64,000 nucleotides of DNA from Macrolepiota albuminosa. Its lineage: Eukaryota > Basidiomycota > Agaricomycetes > Agaricales > Agaricaceae. The position numbers and the translations under genes are program-made. Shown here in pieces: positions 11,147 to 25,390 of the stretch (positions are counted from its first letter, which is position 1; each line of letters opens with the position of its first letter). The notes under the pieces were generated by a model, which saw nothing but the letters and a program-made list of their open reading frames with translations, did no database searches and was not told the DNA's origin. The stretch lies in the NCBI GenBank assembly GCA_027475525.1, contig JAMWFC010000029.1, positions 62,001 to 126,000 on the forward strand, given 5' to 3'.

Positions 11147-14100
11147 AGGGATAATATCATACTCATACATACATAGTATTTTCTAACAAGGTCTTAGGTT
11201 CCCAAAGTCCAAGACCCTCGTAGGCCCCTCATGGATCTGGATATGTCATCGTTAATAAGTATCGATGACAAAGGCAGATATCGACGCAGAGAGGCGTTAG
11301 GGGGGTCGGATGCAACTCCAACTCCCAACTCCAACTCCAACGGTTTCCGGGTACTGCTATAACCGTACCAACGGCTAACGAACGAACAATGCGCCTCCTT
11401 TTCCCCGCGCAATCACGAATGCAAAACACCCATATGACCTCTAAGCGGCCGAAGCGAGTGGGGGACGCCCTTGAGATTCTCGAGATGGGCTTTGTGTATG
11501 TTATTTGCGTGGGTAACGTGGTAAGGTACAAACGCAGGGACGTCTAGACGACTTGTGGGCGTGCACGATCTACGCGGACTGGGACGACGACACGGACGCG
11601 GACTCAGAGAGGCAATGGGTCTATGTACGTGCGTTGACAAAGGATGAGTACGTGTTTGTGTCGATGGATTTGTTGTGGATTACCACCCTATGACCTTCTT
11701 CACCCTCTGCCGAGCGATGAGGACCTCGGTCCCGCCCGATACACACTGGAGCACTTTTGCCATTAGTTCGTTCTCTCGGCCGGCAAGTGGGGATTTGGAA
11801 TACATATTGGCTGCTCGGGTGCGTGGTTTGTTAGCCTATCCTGTGTTCAGGGCGAGGCACCCCACATTGATTATTTGATAAATTTTCTTTTCGTCTCCTT
11901 AATTGTGGATTTGATTAAAGTGGAGACGGCTGTGCGAGAAGATTGAGGAGAAAATGCAAGAGATGCCGCTCCAATCAATACATTTCTGACACTTTGTACA
12001 AGCTCCAACGTTGCGGTGATTGGAAGTAGTATCAAGGATTCAATCAATGTGTCTCGTGTGGAGTGGGAGTGTTTAAAGGGATTCGTATGTATATATGGAC
12101 GTGCTGTGTTGAGCGAATGCTTCTTCCCCTTTCACCCCCGGACGGACATCTGTCAAGTAACCTTTTTCTATTCGTTGATTAAAACCACATGATCGTCCGG
12201 CTCCGTTCATTTTAGCTGTCCGAGATAGATCTTCGCTGAACATGAATTAGCGCGCATCGCCACGATTATCTTTCGGTTCATTTTTCATTACTGCGAGTGG
12301 ACCCTTTATCCACCGCCACTATCATCAATCAACAACTGATATCAAAGAACTCGCCTTCCTGTCTATGACTCCCACGAATCTACAGACCGAAGCTCGGAAT
12401 CCAGAAATGAATGATTCTCAATGCTTTCTCACTCGATTCGAGTACATATTACAACGATATGGTACCAGTCGCTTTACGTAGGTCGTATTTTCATGCTTTT
12501 TTAATATTCCACGAGTTCACTTGCGTGGGATGGCATACTGAATGTGCTTGCGTGAAAACCTCAGATTATCGACGCCATCAATGGGATCGGCATGCATGGG
12601 TCAGGAAGAACCTGCACTCGTTCACCTGCGTTTCCGACGTCTTGACAGGACGACTGGCAGGAACCTTGGTCTTCCATATCTCCAATGAGCTATTCCAAGC
12701 ATCGAATTCCACGCCAGTGATGCTTCTTGATAATGATACACTGCATGGGCCACAGACGTGCCTCGGAACGTGGGTGACCCAATGCAAGCCGTAGGGAATG
12801 TATATGGCAAAGCCGGTCCAGCTTCTCTCAGGCTCTATTGATGGTCACTCAGAATGTGTCCTCGGGTGAGTGATTGACGTCCTCGTTGTGCTCCCTGGAC
12901 ATCAAGCTCGGCTTCGCCCTTGACCAGGATTAGAGGATACCTCAGTACGATGGTGCATTTTGAGGTCAAACATATGTACTCTCCTCGTACGTTCTGTACT
13001 AGACTCCAGATTTGATTTTCATGCACCGATTGACACGGGTTGCCTGAACTTTGGTGATTATGCATGTACATAAAATCAACGTCATAGTAATAAGGGAGAA
13101 AAAAAACTTGACCCACCCGTGACCGTCGCGTCCCTCTAAGAGACATCCTTCGAAGGTAGAGCTTATTCGGTTCCACTCACAATAGTCAGTCATTGATAAA
13201 CACTTGTAGTCTTTCAACAACCGAGACAATATACATAACAGGTGCAGTACGAGCTTTACTTTACCTCTTAGCCTTGGTAGTGCGGCTTGCCGGCGGAATA
13301 AACAGATTTCTTCTTCTTCTCAACCGAGACTAGTTGTCCTCGCTTTATGTCACAGATCGTTGAATATAACTCGTATAACTCTGATCTTTTCCTGTTTCAG
13401 CCCCAGTTCGGACGATGTGAGGGTAGAGGGTCGAGCGTTATCTCGGGCTTCTAGACTCGAGCCATACAAATGAACGGGGTATTCAATGGGATCTGTCGTT
13501 CGCAAATCAACTGTGGCTGTGCAAGCCTTTGACCTTGAAAGATTAAGTTTCGCCAGAGCAACAAGGTTTAGCCGACAGGGCCTAGATATGCTAAATATAT
13601 GCACGATCATTTCCTTTCCCGCCCCGCGCAAAACAAATTGATGACCTCCGCGATCGACTCCGAATTTTGCTTCCGCGGTTAACACGTGTGGCTACGCCTC
13701 TCAATTTTGTGTTAGATGAGACTGCAACATTTAATGAATTGATATCAGTTCGTATGACCCTAGACCTTCCGCCTTTCTTTTTATTACAAATTTGCCCCTA
13801 CGCTTGGTAATTAATCTGCTCATGTCTCTCAAGCTGTCAGTATTTACGGTGACGTAGAACTGAACCGAGGTGCAATTTCCTTGGGCATAAAGATGACGAC
13901 ATCAGTTTCTCCGGACGGAACATGGTTTGTTCCGAAAAACTTATGTTATTTCATCATATAAGATGTATGTTTCGCCTGCGTTTCGTGGTCTCAGCATTCT
14001 CTGAGGGTACGGATATATACGTCAAACCAATAGCATTGCAGTAATTATGTTGTTTCCCAGAGCGGCAATATACCCAAGGATTGGAACAAATCTAGCTATT

Positions 14101-16075
14101 GAATTGTCTCAGTCAATGCGTACCAAAGACTCAGTGAAGAAAAAAACAGTACCTATGATTAACACTTGTTAGCTGTGAGATCATCAGACCCGAGAACGTG
14201 TGTTTGCATACCCAAATAATTGGTGCGCCACAATAGCACATCGTGGGTCATAATCAAGCCGACTATGGAAAAAGTCGGGTGAAAAGTGGACTAAAAGTAA
14301 CTCTCGTCCGCATCAGTCTAATTCACCGATACTTTTTCGGCACCTAATTTATCGCTCTTTTCTCAAAGGGCATCCATCAAAGTACCCCGCATAGTGAAAG
14401 TATGAGATTGTATCTGGGTACCTTATATGATATGGGTGTACTAGTAATCTACTTGAACGAGGCAAGTGTGCTGTGGTGGAGAATCTAATATAGGCACTTC
14501 GTGGAGTTTTCGTGTATTGACCCACCAAGATGTCAATCACTACTAGTAGTTTTCCGTATAAAGCTGTAGTGAAGAGCATGGATTGGAGATGGATAAATAA
14601 CCTAGGCACACAAATGGGCTACATTTAAGGCCATCAGCTTGATCCCTATAGTTGCATGTCTGGCGCTGTACAGGACATCAGGTATTTAGACGTTTGACGT
14701 TCAGCATCCGAGTGAAGAACTTGGTTCAAGTTAAAGAAAATTAGGGAATAGATTAGGAGTGGGGTGTACACAAAACTGTAAGTTCTCAGGCGCCGCTTGG
14801 CAAGCGCTGAGAAGCAAGGGATCTGCAAAGCGCTCCGGTTTCTCTAGATCCGATGACATGCACAAAATTAACATGTTCTTATCATGAATTTTTGATATTC
14901 TATAGAAAGAGCAAGTCAAGTGATGTCTTCAATCTAGATGAATTTCCGCATTTGAGAAACATGTTTCTTCCAGGTAGTAAAGAAAGAAACTTCGGTGTTT
15001 CATATGCCCATCGACCAGCCTTGAAGGTCGGACATCGGAAACCCATTCGCTGATGTCTTGTGCGACTCAAAATCTAAGGCATGCGTTTGAGGTACATGAC
15101 ACGATGAGAGAGGACAAGGACTGTTCCACAATCGCACCGTTGAAGGAGAATGTTTGAATAGTACACGGTGACTGTAATTGAAGCCGCACGAGATGCTCTA
15201 CAACTTGAATAGTCGAGTAATGGATCGGAAGAACGGAAATAGAGAGACGGCATAAAGCCAAGTCGTGTGTCTTTCCCTGAAAAAGCAATGTGTTGAGTGG
15301 CGATGAATCCGAGTGGATCCACTGTATAACGAATGATGATTACTTGCACAGCCATGGCTTCAACACATGTAAATAAAGTGGACAAACAATCGCGGAGATG
15401 TGCTCCGGGGTCCGTTGAAGTATTGATCCTTCATCTACACTGCCAAACAACTCTGCTGTACGCGATGAAACGGAATGTTTTGACACGGAGAATGCAATTG
15501 CGCCACCCCGAATACTATGATTGATTATAACTCCGGTACCGTCACCGGAAAAAAACTTGTTCGAAAATGAGCGGCTTTTCCACTGATGTCCTGTGGTCTC
15601 AAGTTGCCGCCGCTGTGGGTGCTCTCTGCAATGGGAAGCCATAAAGAACAAATGAGAAGTTGGGGTTGGTTAGATGGGACTAAGTTGCCCTTAGTCTTGA
15701 ACTATAGTGAGGAGTTCTAAGATTTCATTATCAACCCACAATCTTCTCTCAGGGTGCAGCAGTGAAGGTCTCCACAACATATTGTCAATTACTTCAAAAG
15801 AATGAGAAGATAGAGGCCGGGGGGAATTGCAGCCCTGGTGTCAAACCTCTCAAGTAAATAAGTGTATGGGAAAGTCATTGAGGTGACTTCGATATTACAT
15901 GTGTTGGTTTTGACTAGGGAAATGTATGGATGGGACGACATGCACAAAACCTTGATGTTGTCAGGTCATTCATTCATCTGCTTCTAAGCATCTATATAAA
16001 CTATATAGCAGTCAATTAGCATAGGCCAAGTCTGGAAAAGATTGGTGCTCACTAGTACACGAGTGTGAACTTCTT
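11147..16075. other. Gene desert of about 4.9 kb
   Basis: No protein family is recognisable. The longest ATG-started frame is 12411-12794 on the plus strand (127 residues). It has scattered cysteines and no signal peptide or domain, and it overlaps comparable minus-strand frames, so it is not called. Other frames at 13350-13685 and 15067-15651 begin at non-ATG codons or conflict with each other. No tRNA or rRNA was seen. Confidence 0.4.
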
Positions 16076-16546
16076 TTACGATGTATAGAGCTCCTCCTTA
16101 GTGCTGATGCCTAAAGTCGAAACGACATGAGAAAACGAAGAGAAAAAATCATGTTGAGACATACCAAGCTCTTCCCGAACACCCTTAAGCTCATCAAGGT
16201 AAGCTTGGTACTGCTGCTTGTTCTCTACCTTCTCCTTAATGCCCTCGAAGATCCTGACCGCGGTCGAGAAGTCGTTCACGCGTCTGGAAGCCCTTAGCGC
16301 GGCTTCAATGACAGAGGGAGAGGGAACAAGATCATGGGCAAAACAGTTGTTGAGTCCGCGCTGGACTTCAAAAAGGTCCTCAGCGTTTTCGAAGAATTTG
16401 ACGTAACGGTCAGAAAATGATTCGTAGGACTCCTGGGCATGTCCGCTGGCGAGACGAACGAGCGACGGGGTTGCTCGCGCAGTCCTGGCAATGATGGATG
16501 GACGCACAGAAGCACGAAGGATGGTGGTCAACATTTGAGAACGCAT
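16076..16546 (-). CDS. COX6: Cytochrome c oxidase subunit 6 (COX6/COX5A family)
   Basis: This is the nuclear-encoded subunit of mitochondrial respiratory complex IV, fungal Cox6 and animal COX5A. Two exons (16546-16165 and 16110-16076) give 138 residues. The N-terminus (MRSQMLTTILRASVRP) is basic, hydroxylated and free of acidic residues, as expected of a mitochondrial presequence. The mature part begins near SYESFSDRYVKFF and carries the family core FEVQRGLNNCFAHDLVPSPSV and ALRASRRVNDFSTAVRIFEG. The predicted intron is 54 bp (gtatgt...tttag), a multiple of three and without an in-frame stop, so an unspliced message would still encode a complete but longer protein. The spliced C-terminus VREELGISTKEELYTS fits the family better than the read-through version. 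Confidence 0.92.
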   Translation of the reverse strand: MRSQMLTTILRASVRPSIIARTARATPSLVRLASGHAQESYESFSDRYVKFFENAEDLFEVQRGLNNCFAHDLVPSPSVIEAALRASRRVNDFSTAVRIFEGIKEKVENKQQYQAYLDELKGVREELGMSQHDFFSSFSHVVSTLGISTKEELYTS

Positions 16547-17897
16547 ATGGTGTTGAAGTCGATTGAGACAAGGAATCGTTCGGGTTAGCCGGATTTTCCC
16601 GATGAATTGTTAGACTCAACCTCAGCCATCAACCCGCAACGCAATCACAGACTACAAAATTACGACTCTATAGAACTCACAAATGACAAGGTAGACTCTT
16701 GAGCGAACGAGAGCATTCATGAATCAGCATAGGCTTTGTCAATTTACCATCAGTTTCTTTGGCTGCTTGGCTGAGTTCAGGAACTACCAGTTATGGACAG
16801 CCGACTTCTTTATACTTGGACGTCGCGTGGTGTGCCTTGCGCTGTTGGTGTGGACAATTCCATTTGATGATGCTTCCATGGTCGGATGTACAGCCAAACT
16901 CCCGACGATGGCGTTGCTGAGTCTACAAAAATACTGGAGTTACGACTGGCAGATGGCAACCGACATCTGAATCATTGGGGACCATCTTTGAGGCAAAAAT
17001 AAAGTTAACAGCCTGCAAACCGTTGGCCTCACCGCCGTCTCGACCTGTTCGACCTTCCAATGCAGACGTGTAAAATCTGTTAGTATGGCTGACGCTGTCC
17101 AGATTAGTATACTGTTGTTGAATGGGTTGTATTGATAAAGGTGCATCATCGCATCTCATTTCGTTCACATGTAATCTGACGGTCAAGATATAGAACGAAA
17201 CACAAGGTTAAGTTTATCTATTCCACCGTCAGTGATCCCTGGCGAAAAGTCACTGTCTGTCATCTATCACTATCAATTCCTCTTCAATGTTCAGATAGAC
17301 CAGTTAATCAGTTAAGTCACATTATAACAACTAAGCAATATATCCTTTTTACTTGTACTAGGTATATAGACAAAGCCTTTATCTCCGAAAAGCTCTTTCG
17401 CTTGTTTTTCACTCATCCCAAGCTCCGTACAGTCGGCCTCATGTTCGGAATCTCGGAGCGGGCGCTCTACGTCCTGAACGCGAACTACTTCCATTCATGT
17501 TGCATAATCTCTTCTCTTACACGCTTTTCAGGTTCCTTTGCTGACCTGGAAACGTGGAGTTTGTTCGTGAATCATGATCAAGTGAACCTTGTAGTATTGT
17601 TCTCAATATTTTCACTCTGCCCAAGCAGGTTGTGTCGATTGGAGCGAAATGATCTGTTACGATCCTGAATTCTGAGGAAAAATTAGGCTTGAAGCGAACA
17701 AGTTGAACATGGAATGGTCGCGTTCGAGGTGGCTGTGCGGCGCGTCAATTCCAAATTTAGGATATCGTCACACTTCACTTCTGATTATTGATGGCTGCTA
17801 ACCCAGTTTCCTTCAGGCAGACTTGCAGCTTGCATCGAATGAAAAGCTTGGACAGGTATGTCTCCAGGGTGATACATGTGTCAATTCACGGCATTAG

Positions 17898-17903
17898 TGA
17901 CTC
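17898..17903 (+). promoter_or_regulatory. TGACTC, Gcn4-type binding core upstream of the bZIP gene
   Basis: The hexamer TGACTC, the core recognised by Gcn4/Cpc1 bZIP factors, lies about 225 bp upstream of a gene encoding such a factor. It could serve autoregulation. A six-base match is weak evidence by itself. Confidence 0.3.
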
Positions 17904-17998
17904 GGTATAGCTTACAGGGACAAGGAGGGACACAGGGTACAGCATTGCACTGCCACTTTGTAGGGATAGCCGAATACCCTTCTCTATGCAATATAAGC

Positions 17999-18085
17999 AT
18001 GGCAGTGACTGAAGAATATGTATATATATCAGTCACAGTGCGTCATCATCTACAAACTGTCATCGAAATACCTTCGAGTACTTAA
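17999..18085 (+). promoter_or_regulatory. Possible upstream open reading frame in the bZIP leader
   Basis: An ATG at 17999 opens a 28-codon frame ending in TAA at 18083-18085, 42 bp before the bZIP start codon. GCN4 and CPC1 homologues are classically controlled by upstream frames. A TATA-like sequence overlaps this ATG, so it is unclear whether the frame lies inside the transcript. Confidence 0.3.
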
Positions 18086-18127
18086 GACCTCCTGTCTTTC
18101 CGCGGTCAACCTCCCATAATAAACACG

Positions 18128-18679
18128 ATGCAAAACCACCTTCCAACGGAATACTCTAACATGCATTACGAATATTCAACTATAAACCCTCAGGTCAACG
18201 TCTTCCAATCATCTCCTTATAACTCTCCCCCGAATCCCCCCGCCATGACTTCGCCTTACGCTGGGCCTCGCCGACGCACGAGTAGCATGCGGAAAACAAG
18301 TCCCGAATCCCTAATTTCTATGGACGCACCTACCCAGCCTCGCAACTACGTTACACCCTCTGCAACTTCTAGGAAGGAAATCCCTGCCTTTTTTTATAAG
18401 ATGCGGAACACCTCCCCTCAGTCTGAGGAGGAAATGGACGAGCTGACCGAGGAACCTCCTGCGTCCAATGCGACCGACCAGGAAAAAATCGATTACAAGC
18501 GCCGACAGAACACCCTTGCGGCTCGTCGCAGTCGCAAGCGCAAGCTCGAGAACGTCCAGCGGCTGGAGGAGACGGTTGAGCGGCTCACAAGGGAGCGGGA
18601 GATTTGGAAAACAAGGGCATTGACCCTGAAGCAGCTTCTAATTAGTCATGGCATTATCTGCCCAGAATTCCGAGACTAA
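18128..18679 (+). CDS. bZIP transcription factor, GCN4/CPC1-like
   Basis: A single-exon gene of 183 residues. The C-terminal third is a basic leucine zipper: the basic region KRRQNTLAARRSRKRKLENV contains the DNA-contact signature N..AA..SR and is followed by a coiled-coil zipper (about residues 138-175) with hydrophobic heptads. Placement of the bZIP at the extreme C-terminus and the NTLAARRSRKRK wording match the fungal Gcn4/Cpc1 family, which activates amino-acid biosynthesis genes under starvation. The N-terminal half is Pro- and Ser-rich with an acidic patch (SEEEMDELTEEPP) that could activate transcription. The ATG follows an A-rich context (ataataaacacg). The orthology call is an inference from the zipper region; the DNA-binding assignment is secure. 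Confidence 0.85.
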   Translation: MQNHLPTEYSNMHYEYSTINPQVNVFQSSPYNSPPNPPAMTSPYAGPRRRTSSMRKTSPESLISMDAPTQPRNYVTPSATSRKEIPAFFYKMRNTSPQSEEEMDELTEEPPASNATDQEKIDYKRRQNTLAARRSRKRKLENVQRLEETVERLTREREIWKTRALTLKQLLISHGIICPEFRD

Positions 18680-19259
18680 TCGGCCTCAAGTAGGCTTGGG
18701 ATGAAAAACTCATGCTCATGGTAAGCAGCGATTTATTTTCGATAAAACCGGTACTTAATTCAAGCGCCAGACTCCAGGCATGTTCCGCTAAGGACGCCAA
18801 TTTTGGACACCTGCGCGGTCGCGCCGTGTGCGCTAAGCGCCACATAACCTTCAACAACCCCACTGAACACCTACACCTTGGTGATCCTCCATTGATTCTA
18901 TGTGGCCATCTCTCAACATATCATTTGTATTCTTAACGATGACGGACTCAACTGGTTAACCTCTGCACATCAACGCCTTTGGATCTGTCTCAACATCTGT
19001 GTAGATTACTCGTTCTCCGTGTAGTCTAGATATGCCGTTCTCCGTGTAGTCTAGACATGCACGCTGCGCTCCATTATTCACTCCTATTTCTGTACATGAC
19101 TCGTGCCCAACTTGGCACTTGTATATACACATAATACCACGGTTTCTATGTATATGTCCAATTGTGTACTACCAAATTATTCTATCGGCACGGCTACATA
19201 ATTGATCCGCTCTCAGCTGACCTCAGCGAGTGACAACTTAGTTTTTTGGGTTCTCACAT
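18680..19259. other. Intergenic region, bZIP to aminopeptidase
   Basis: About 580 bp without a gene. It should contain the bZIP 3' end and the aminopeptidase promoter, and it includes the short tandem repeat listed at 19011-19060. No element can be assigned confidently. Confidence 0.4.
19011..19060. repeat. 25-bp direct repeat, two copies
   Basis: Two adjacent 25-bp copies differ by one base and share the palindrome tctaga. They lie about 200 bp upstream of the leucine aminopeptidase start codon. A regulatory role is possible but unsupported. Confidence 0.8.
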
Positions 19260-21651
<2,392 letters not shown>

Positions 21652-22849
21652 TTGACTCCACTGGATATTGACGGGAGCCCATAATTACACATTTAAAGAA
21701 ATGCCAAATAAGTCACCTCCGTAGTAAGTCTTTTATCGGACCAATCTGAATTGTGTTCCAATCTTTGCGCCTTCACCTACGCTTTCGTGGGCTCTATACG
21801 TCATGGTGGGTCACACCGTGTTCACAAGAGGTTATTGGCTTGATTTGCCTAGTTGTGACTTGAGTAAACCGCTATGTCGCAAGACACCTTGAATGGAACG
21901 ATCTAGAAGTATCAGGTCCAGCCATTCATTGGCTTAAAGTTTGACGCTGACAAGTAGCTAGCTGCCCAAACTTCGGCTGATGGGTCATAGAACGAGTATA
22001 TGTTGAGTGCAGCAGTTGTCGCCATGCGGTGTAGTTCTGAGCATCGTACTTAACAATTACTTTCATGAATGCTTACAGCGAGTTTCCAAAGCGTTCGAAA
22101 CCTGACAAACAAAGAAGACTTGTGAAGAAGACGTTTATGTGACTCAGGTATTAGTATGGCCAACTATTACTGTTACAGCCGTTCACAGAACTTGTGCGCA
22201 AGGTGGATTTTTCTCGTGCTCCATTTCGGCGAGCCCTATTTCTCACCATTTCCTTCAGTCTTGAATTATTAGTGCATTATTATCAGTGGAGGCTCCTACA
22301 GATGTTTGTATCAAAGAATATATATTATATATGAGCTCATTCCTCTTCCCCCACCTTGACAAAGCATAGCGCAATTTGTAAAACATTGGAAATTAATGTA
22401 TAATCTGAAGTTCAAAAAAGACATTAGTGTTTTGTGAGTAGATGGAAATGATAGACATACCTAAAGTTCAAGTCAAGAGATGACTCGAACCTCAGGTGTA
22501 TGTACCTATCAAGTAAGGGTAAGGGATGTATGAGTAATAATATAGAGACATATGGTGATGATGGTAATACATTTCTGAGTGAGATTTAAAGCAATGACAC
22601 ACGTATGAAAGGGTTACTCTCCACAAATACGAGGTCGACTGCCGCACCCTTCGACAATCAAATGGCTGTCTCAATGCATGTGAAACTCAAGATCTCAAGA
22701 ATACAAAGATCATTGCATTCAGTTCCAGAAAGATTGGTTACAGAGGTATCTTGACGTACATGTATTTTCGCACACATTACACATGACAGTAGGACAACAA
22801 AGTGACCAGCTTATTTAGATGATGTACAAAGGAATTTCCAACAATGACC
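21652..22849. other. Intergenic region, about 1.2 kb
   Basis: No gene is supported. The DNA is AT-rich around 22260-22460 with a tatatattatatat stretch. Short frames on both strands look random. The two flanking genes converge here. Confidence 0.4.
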
Positions 22850-23600
22850 CTAGGAAATTGGATTTACGCTACTCTCCCCAGCGTTCTCTTTTGGCACACG
22901 TGGGCGTGGGCGAGGGTTGTTGGGGTTAAGACCTGGAAAAGAATCCCACTGTGCATGGACGCCGAAAGTCAGATACCACATGGGAGGATCCTGAGTCCCG
23001 AGGATCTCTTGGAGTTGCTGTATCACATCATCGGGCGGGCGGTGGGGGTAGTAGTTATCACGTAACCTTGCCACTCGTGAATAACGATCTCCTGGCATAC
23101 CATGCACCGGCAAAATCCTAATACTCCACCCGACTTCACGGGACAAGCTGCGTTCCAAGTCCAAAACTACGGGGAAAAGAAAATTCTCCGGGACAGGTGG
23201 CTCCTCAAGTGACTTCAAATCTTCTTCGTAGAGTTTGTTTTTGTCGAGCCGGGGTAAGAATGTGTTTAACCAATGGTCGATTAGGCGGCTGGTAGGTACA
23301 GGAAAACCGTGATACAATACGGGTGGCCAGCGATGTTTGGGTGCAATCTGAGGCCAAAGGTACGCAGGCAGATGCTCCAAAGGTTCGTATTGTCGAAGCA
23401 CTGCCAAGGGCTAACATCTCGTTGAGAAATCATTCCTTAGATCAAAACAAAACTGCTACCCCCACCTTTTTGACATATACTTGGCGAGGTCGAATAATTG
23501 CTACATTCTTCTGAGGAATGGTAGATTTGGTCTCTTCTTTCTGAGAGTTCTGAGAGTTCTGAGAGTTCTGAGGGTTCTGAGAGTCGGATGAACTTGACAT
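22850..23600 (-). CDS. Hypothetical protein with Asn-Ser-Gln repeat
   Basis: I do not recognise this gene. Two exons (23600-23466 and 23410-22850), joined in phase 0 across a 55-bp gt...ag intron, give 231 residues. The N-terminus (MSSSSDSQN) runs into a short NSQ repeat built from a 9-bp DNA unit. The remainder is rich in Pro, Tyr and Trp, with segments such as LEHLPAYLWPQIAPKHRWPP, DLERSLSREVGWSIRILPVH and PMWYLTFGVHAQWDSFPGL, and ends with a Pro-Arg tail. There is no signal peptide or membrane segment. The ATG at 23600 is the first in the frame and the splice join preserves one long frame, which supports a real gene. It is probably a lineage-specific fungal family of unknown role. Confidence 0.6.
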
Positions 23601-24381
23601 TTTGTCAAGGACTTCCGAGTTTGAGGTTGGGCAGCCTTTATACTGAAACACAAAATTCACCAAAACACGACCAATCAATTTTGCCTCGCCACACAACAAT
23701 CGAATAGCTACGAATGGACTCGATTTAGGAAATCCTAGGCTACTAGAATTTGGCCGTCGCCATTGTTCATATCTTGAAATATGTCCGGACCCTGGTGTCC
23801 TCATGATGCTTGTATATCCCCAGGGTCCACGACCCTGACAAAAATGTAGTCTATTGTCCCACTCTTGCAATCGCACTGTCACATATCTCTGGTGGATTCT
23901 GAACTTGGAGCAACCTCTGGGTACTCACGCATCACGTCCGTATCAAGGCTGGAAGGGTCACTACTGTACTCAGGCCTAATGCCACGTGATAAGCTATTGT
24001 CCTCGTGTACCCACAAGAGGCCACAAACGGCCACTAGAAAAAAAAATTGAATCGTTGGCTCCTCATGTCGTGGTTTGTGCCTCGCTTGATTCTGTGACCG
24101 ATCCAGTTGCTTTCATTTTTCTTCGACTGTGGCCCTTGATACGTATCCATCCCTCATCACTGATGTGTAACGATTCTCCTTTTTCTTTCTGATTTTCAGT
24201 GACTTGTCATCACAAGCTGCCACGAGTCATCGAACACCCTCCTTTCTTTTCTGGCCCATTTTAGTGAAGTTTGCTCCGTAAGAGACTATATAAATGTGCA
24301 CCGTCGATTTTAGACAGAAGTCCCCTTCCTTCCCTCATTCGTTCCTCAAATCTCACGCACATCTTCCTTTGTTAACGTTCC
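23601..24381. other. Divergent promoter region between two hypothetical genes
   Basis: About 780 bp separate two divergently transcribed unknown genes. A tataaatg at about 24289-24296 lies about 90 bp before the plus-strand ATG and is a plausible TATA box. No other feature stands out. Confidence 0.4.
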
Positions 24382-25390
24382 ATGGCGAACTTCCAGAGAG
24401 ATCTGATGGACACTCTGAAGAACCTTTTCCAAAAAATATATGACGAAGAAGAGGTCAATCTCGAGTACCGTTACTATGAGATATGGAACATGGCGTTTGT
24501 CGAGATAGCAAGGTCATTGGATGTTGGATCTGTCGTCGCTTGTCAGGTAACGGTGTCACCTCAATGGGAATTGACAAGAGAGGTCTTACAATGTATGTCC
24601 GTTTTTTCTCGGTTTCATCTGCGTTTCTTCATGAAGTACTGAACGCTTTGCAGATCCTCTCGACCCTTACATGGTTCCAGAAGCCGGGAACAACTCTGAG
24701 GAAGGCGAAAACTATCTGGCTAATTTAAGTATGGAAGCCACAAAGCCAGACTCGTCAGACAGGGATGACTCCTCGGACAGGGATGACTCTTCGGACAGGG
24801 ATGACTCCTCAGACAGGGATGACTACTCAAGCTTCGAGTTTAGCTTGTACTCCGATTCTACTTCTGAAAAACTAGGAAAGGAGTTAGTGAAACCCGATTT
24901 CGCATTATTTCACATTACTGCGGGCTCTCGGAGAGTGATGCTGATTGTTGAGGTGAAACCGGGGCAGTTGACTCAATATGCATCTGAGAAGGTCTTTCGT
25001 CAAGCAGAGGTTCAGGCAGGATATGCATTTGACATTTGGCCTCAAGTGAGCGCGGTCTATTCATTGATGCTTGTCGGGCGGAAATTCTACCTCAAGAAGT
25101 TCTTCAGAACTCAGATCCGTCTTCCCCATAACAAACGGAAGCATTTCGACAAGAAATCGTATAAACCTACGAATTCCTCCGAACAAAACAACGATCAAGC
25201 AAAAGACGCATCTCCCACTGTCGGTGCATGGAGGAATGTTTTTGATGAAAGGGTTGTAACACACCAAGATGGTGAAAGAACGATAACAACTCTCGTCGAG
25301 ATGGAGCGCTTCACGGAAGGTTTCAAGGAGGCGATCAACGAAGTCATGACGCACAATGGCATGGGCAGCGTTAGGTGGGGAAATTGTTGA
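24382..25390 (+). CDS. Hypothetical protein, possible PD-(D/E)XK-like fold, with DSSDRD repeats
   Basis: Two exons (24382-24592 and 24654-25390), joined through a Tyr codon across a 61-bp gtatgt...gcag intron, give 315 residues. Residues about 95-120 hold four 18-bp repeats encoding DSSDRD. Then follows KPDFALFHIT...VMLIVEVKPG: an Asp in a 'PDF' context, and about 20 residues later a beta-strand ending Glu-Val-Lys. That spacing resembles the PD-(D/E)XK nuclease core (Asp, then E-x-K), and many Agaricomycete-specific hypothetical proteins share this 'PD...VEVKP' wording. A downstream FRQAEVQAGYAF helix would fit the fold. This is a motif-level inference, so a DNA-cleaving role should not be assumed. 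No signal peptide. The final third is Lys/Asn-rich. Confidence 0.65.
24749..24820 (+). repeat. 18-bp coding tandem repeat, four copies
   Basis: Four near-identical copies of gactcctcggacagggat encode DSSDRD four times. The unit length keeps the frame, so copy number could vary without breaking the protein. Confidence 0.9.

Larger units (their letters stand above)
16547..18127. other. Intergenic region between COX6 and the bZIP gene
   Basis: On the minus strand, 17312-17494 and 16923-17186 hold short open frames with protein-like composition, one including SEKQAKELFGDKGF. They might be exons of a small unknown gene, but no splice pattern joins them convincingly. The plus-strand part from about 17870 on is the promoter and leader of the bZIP gene, with a TATA-like atataag at 17991 and another at about 18019-18027. 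Confidence 0.35.

Noticed and set aside
12411..12794. 127-codon plus-strand frame with several cysteines
   Set aside because: No signal peptide, no hydrophobin-like cysteine spacing, and equally long opposite-strand frames.
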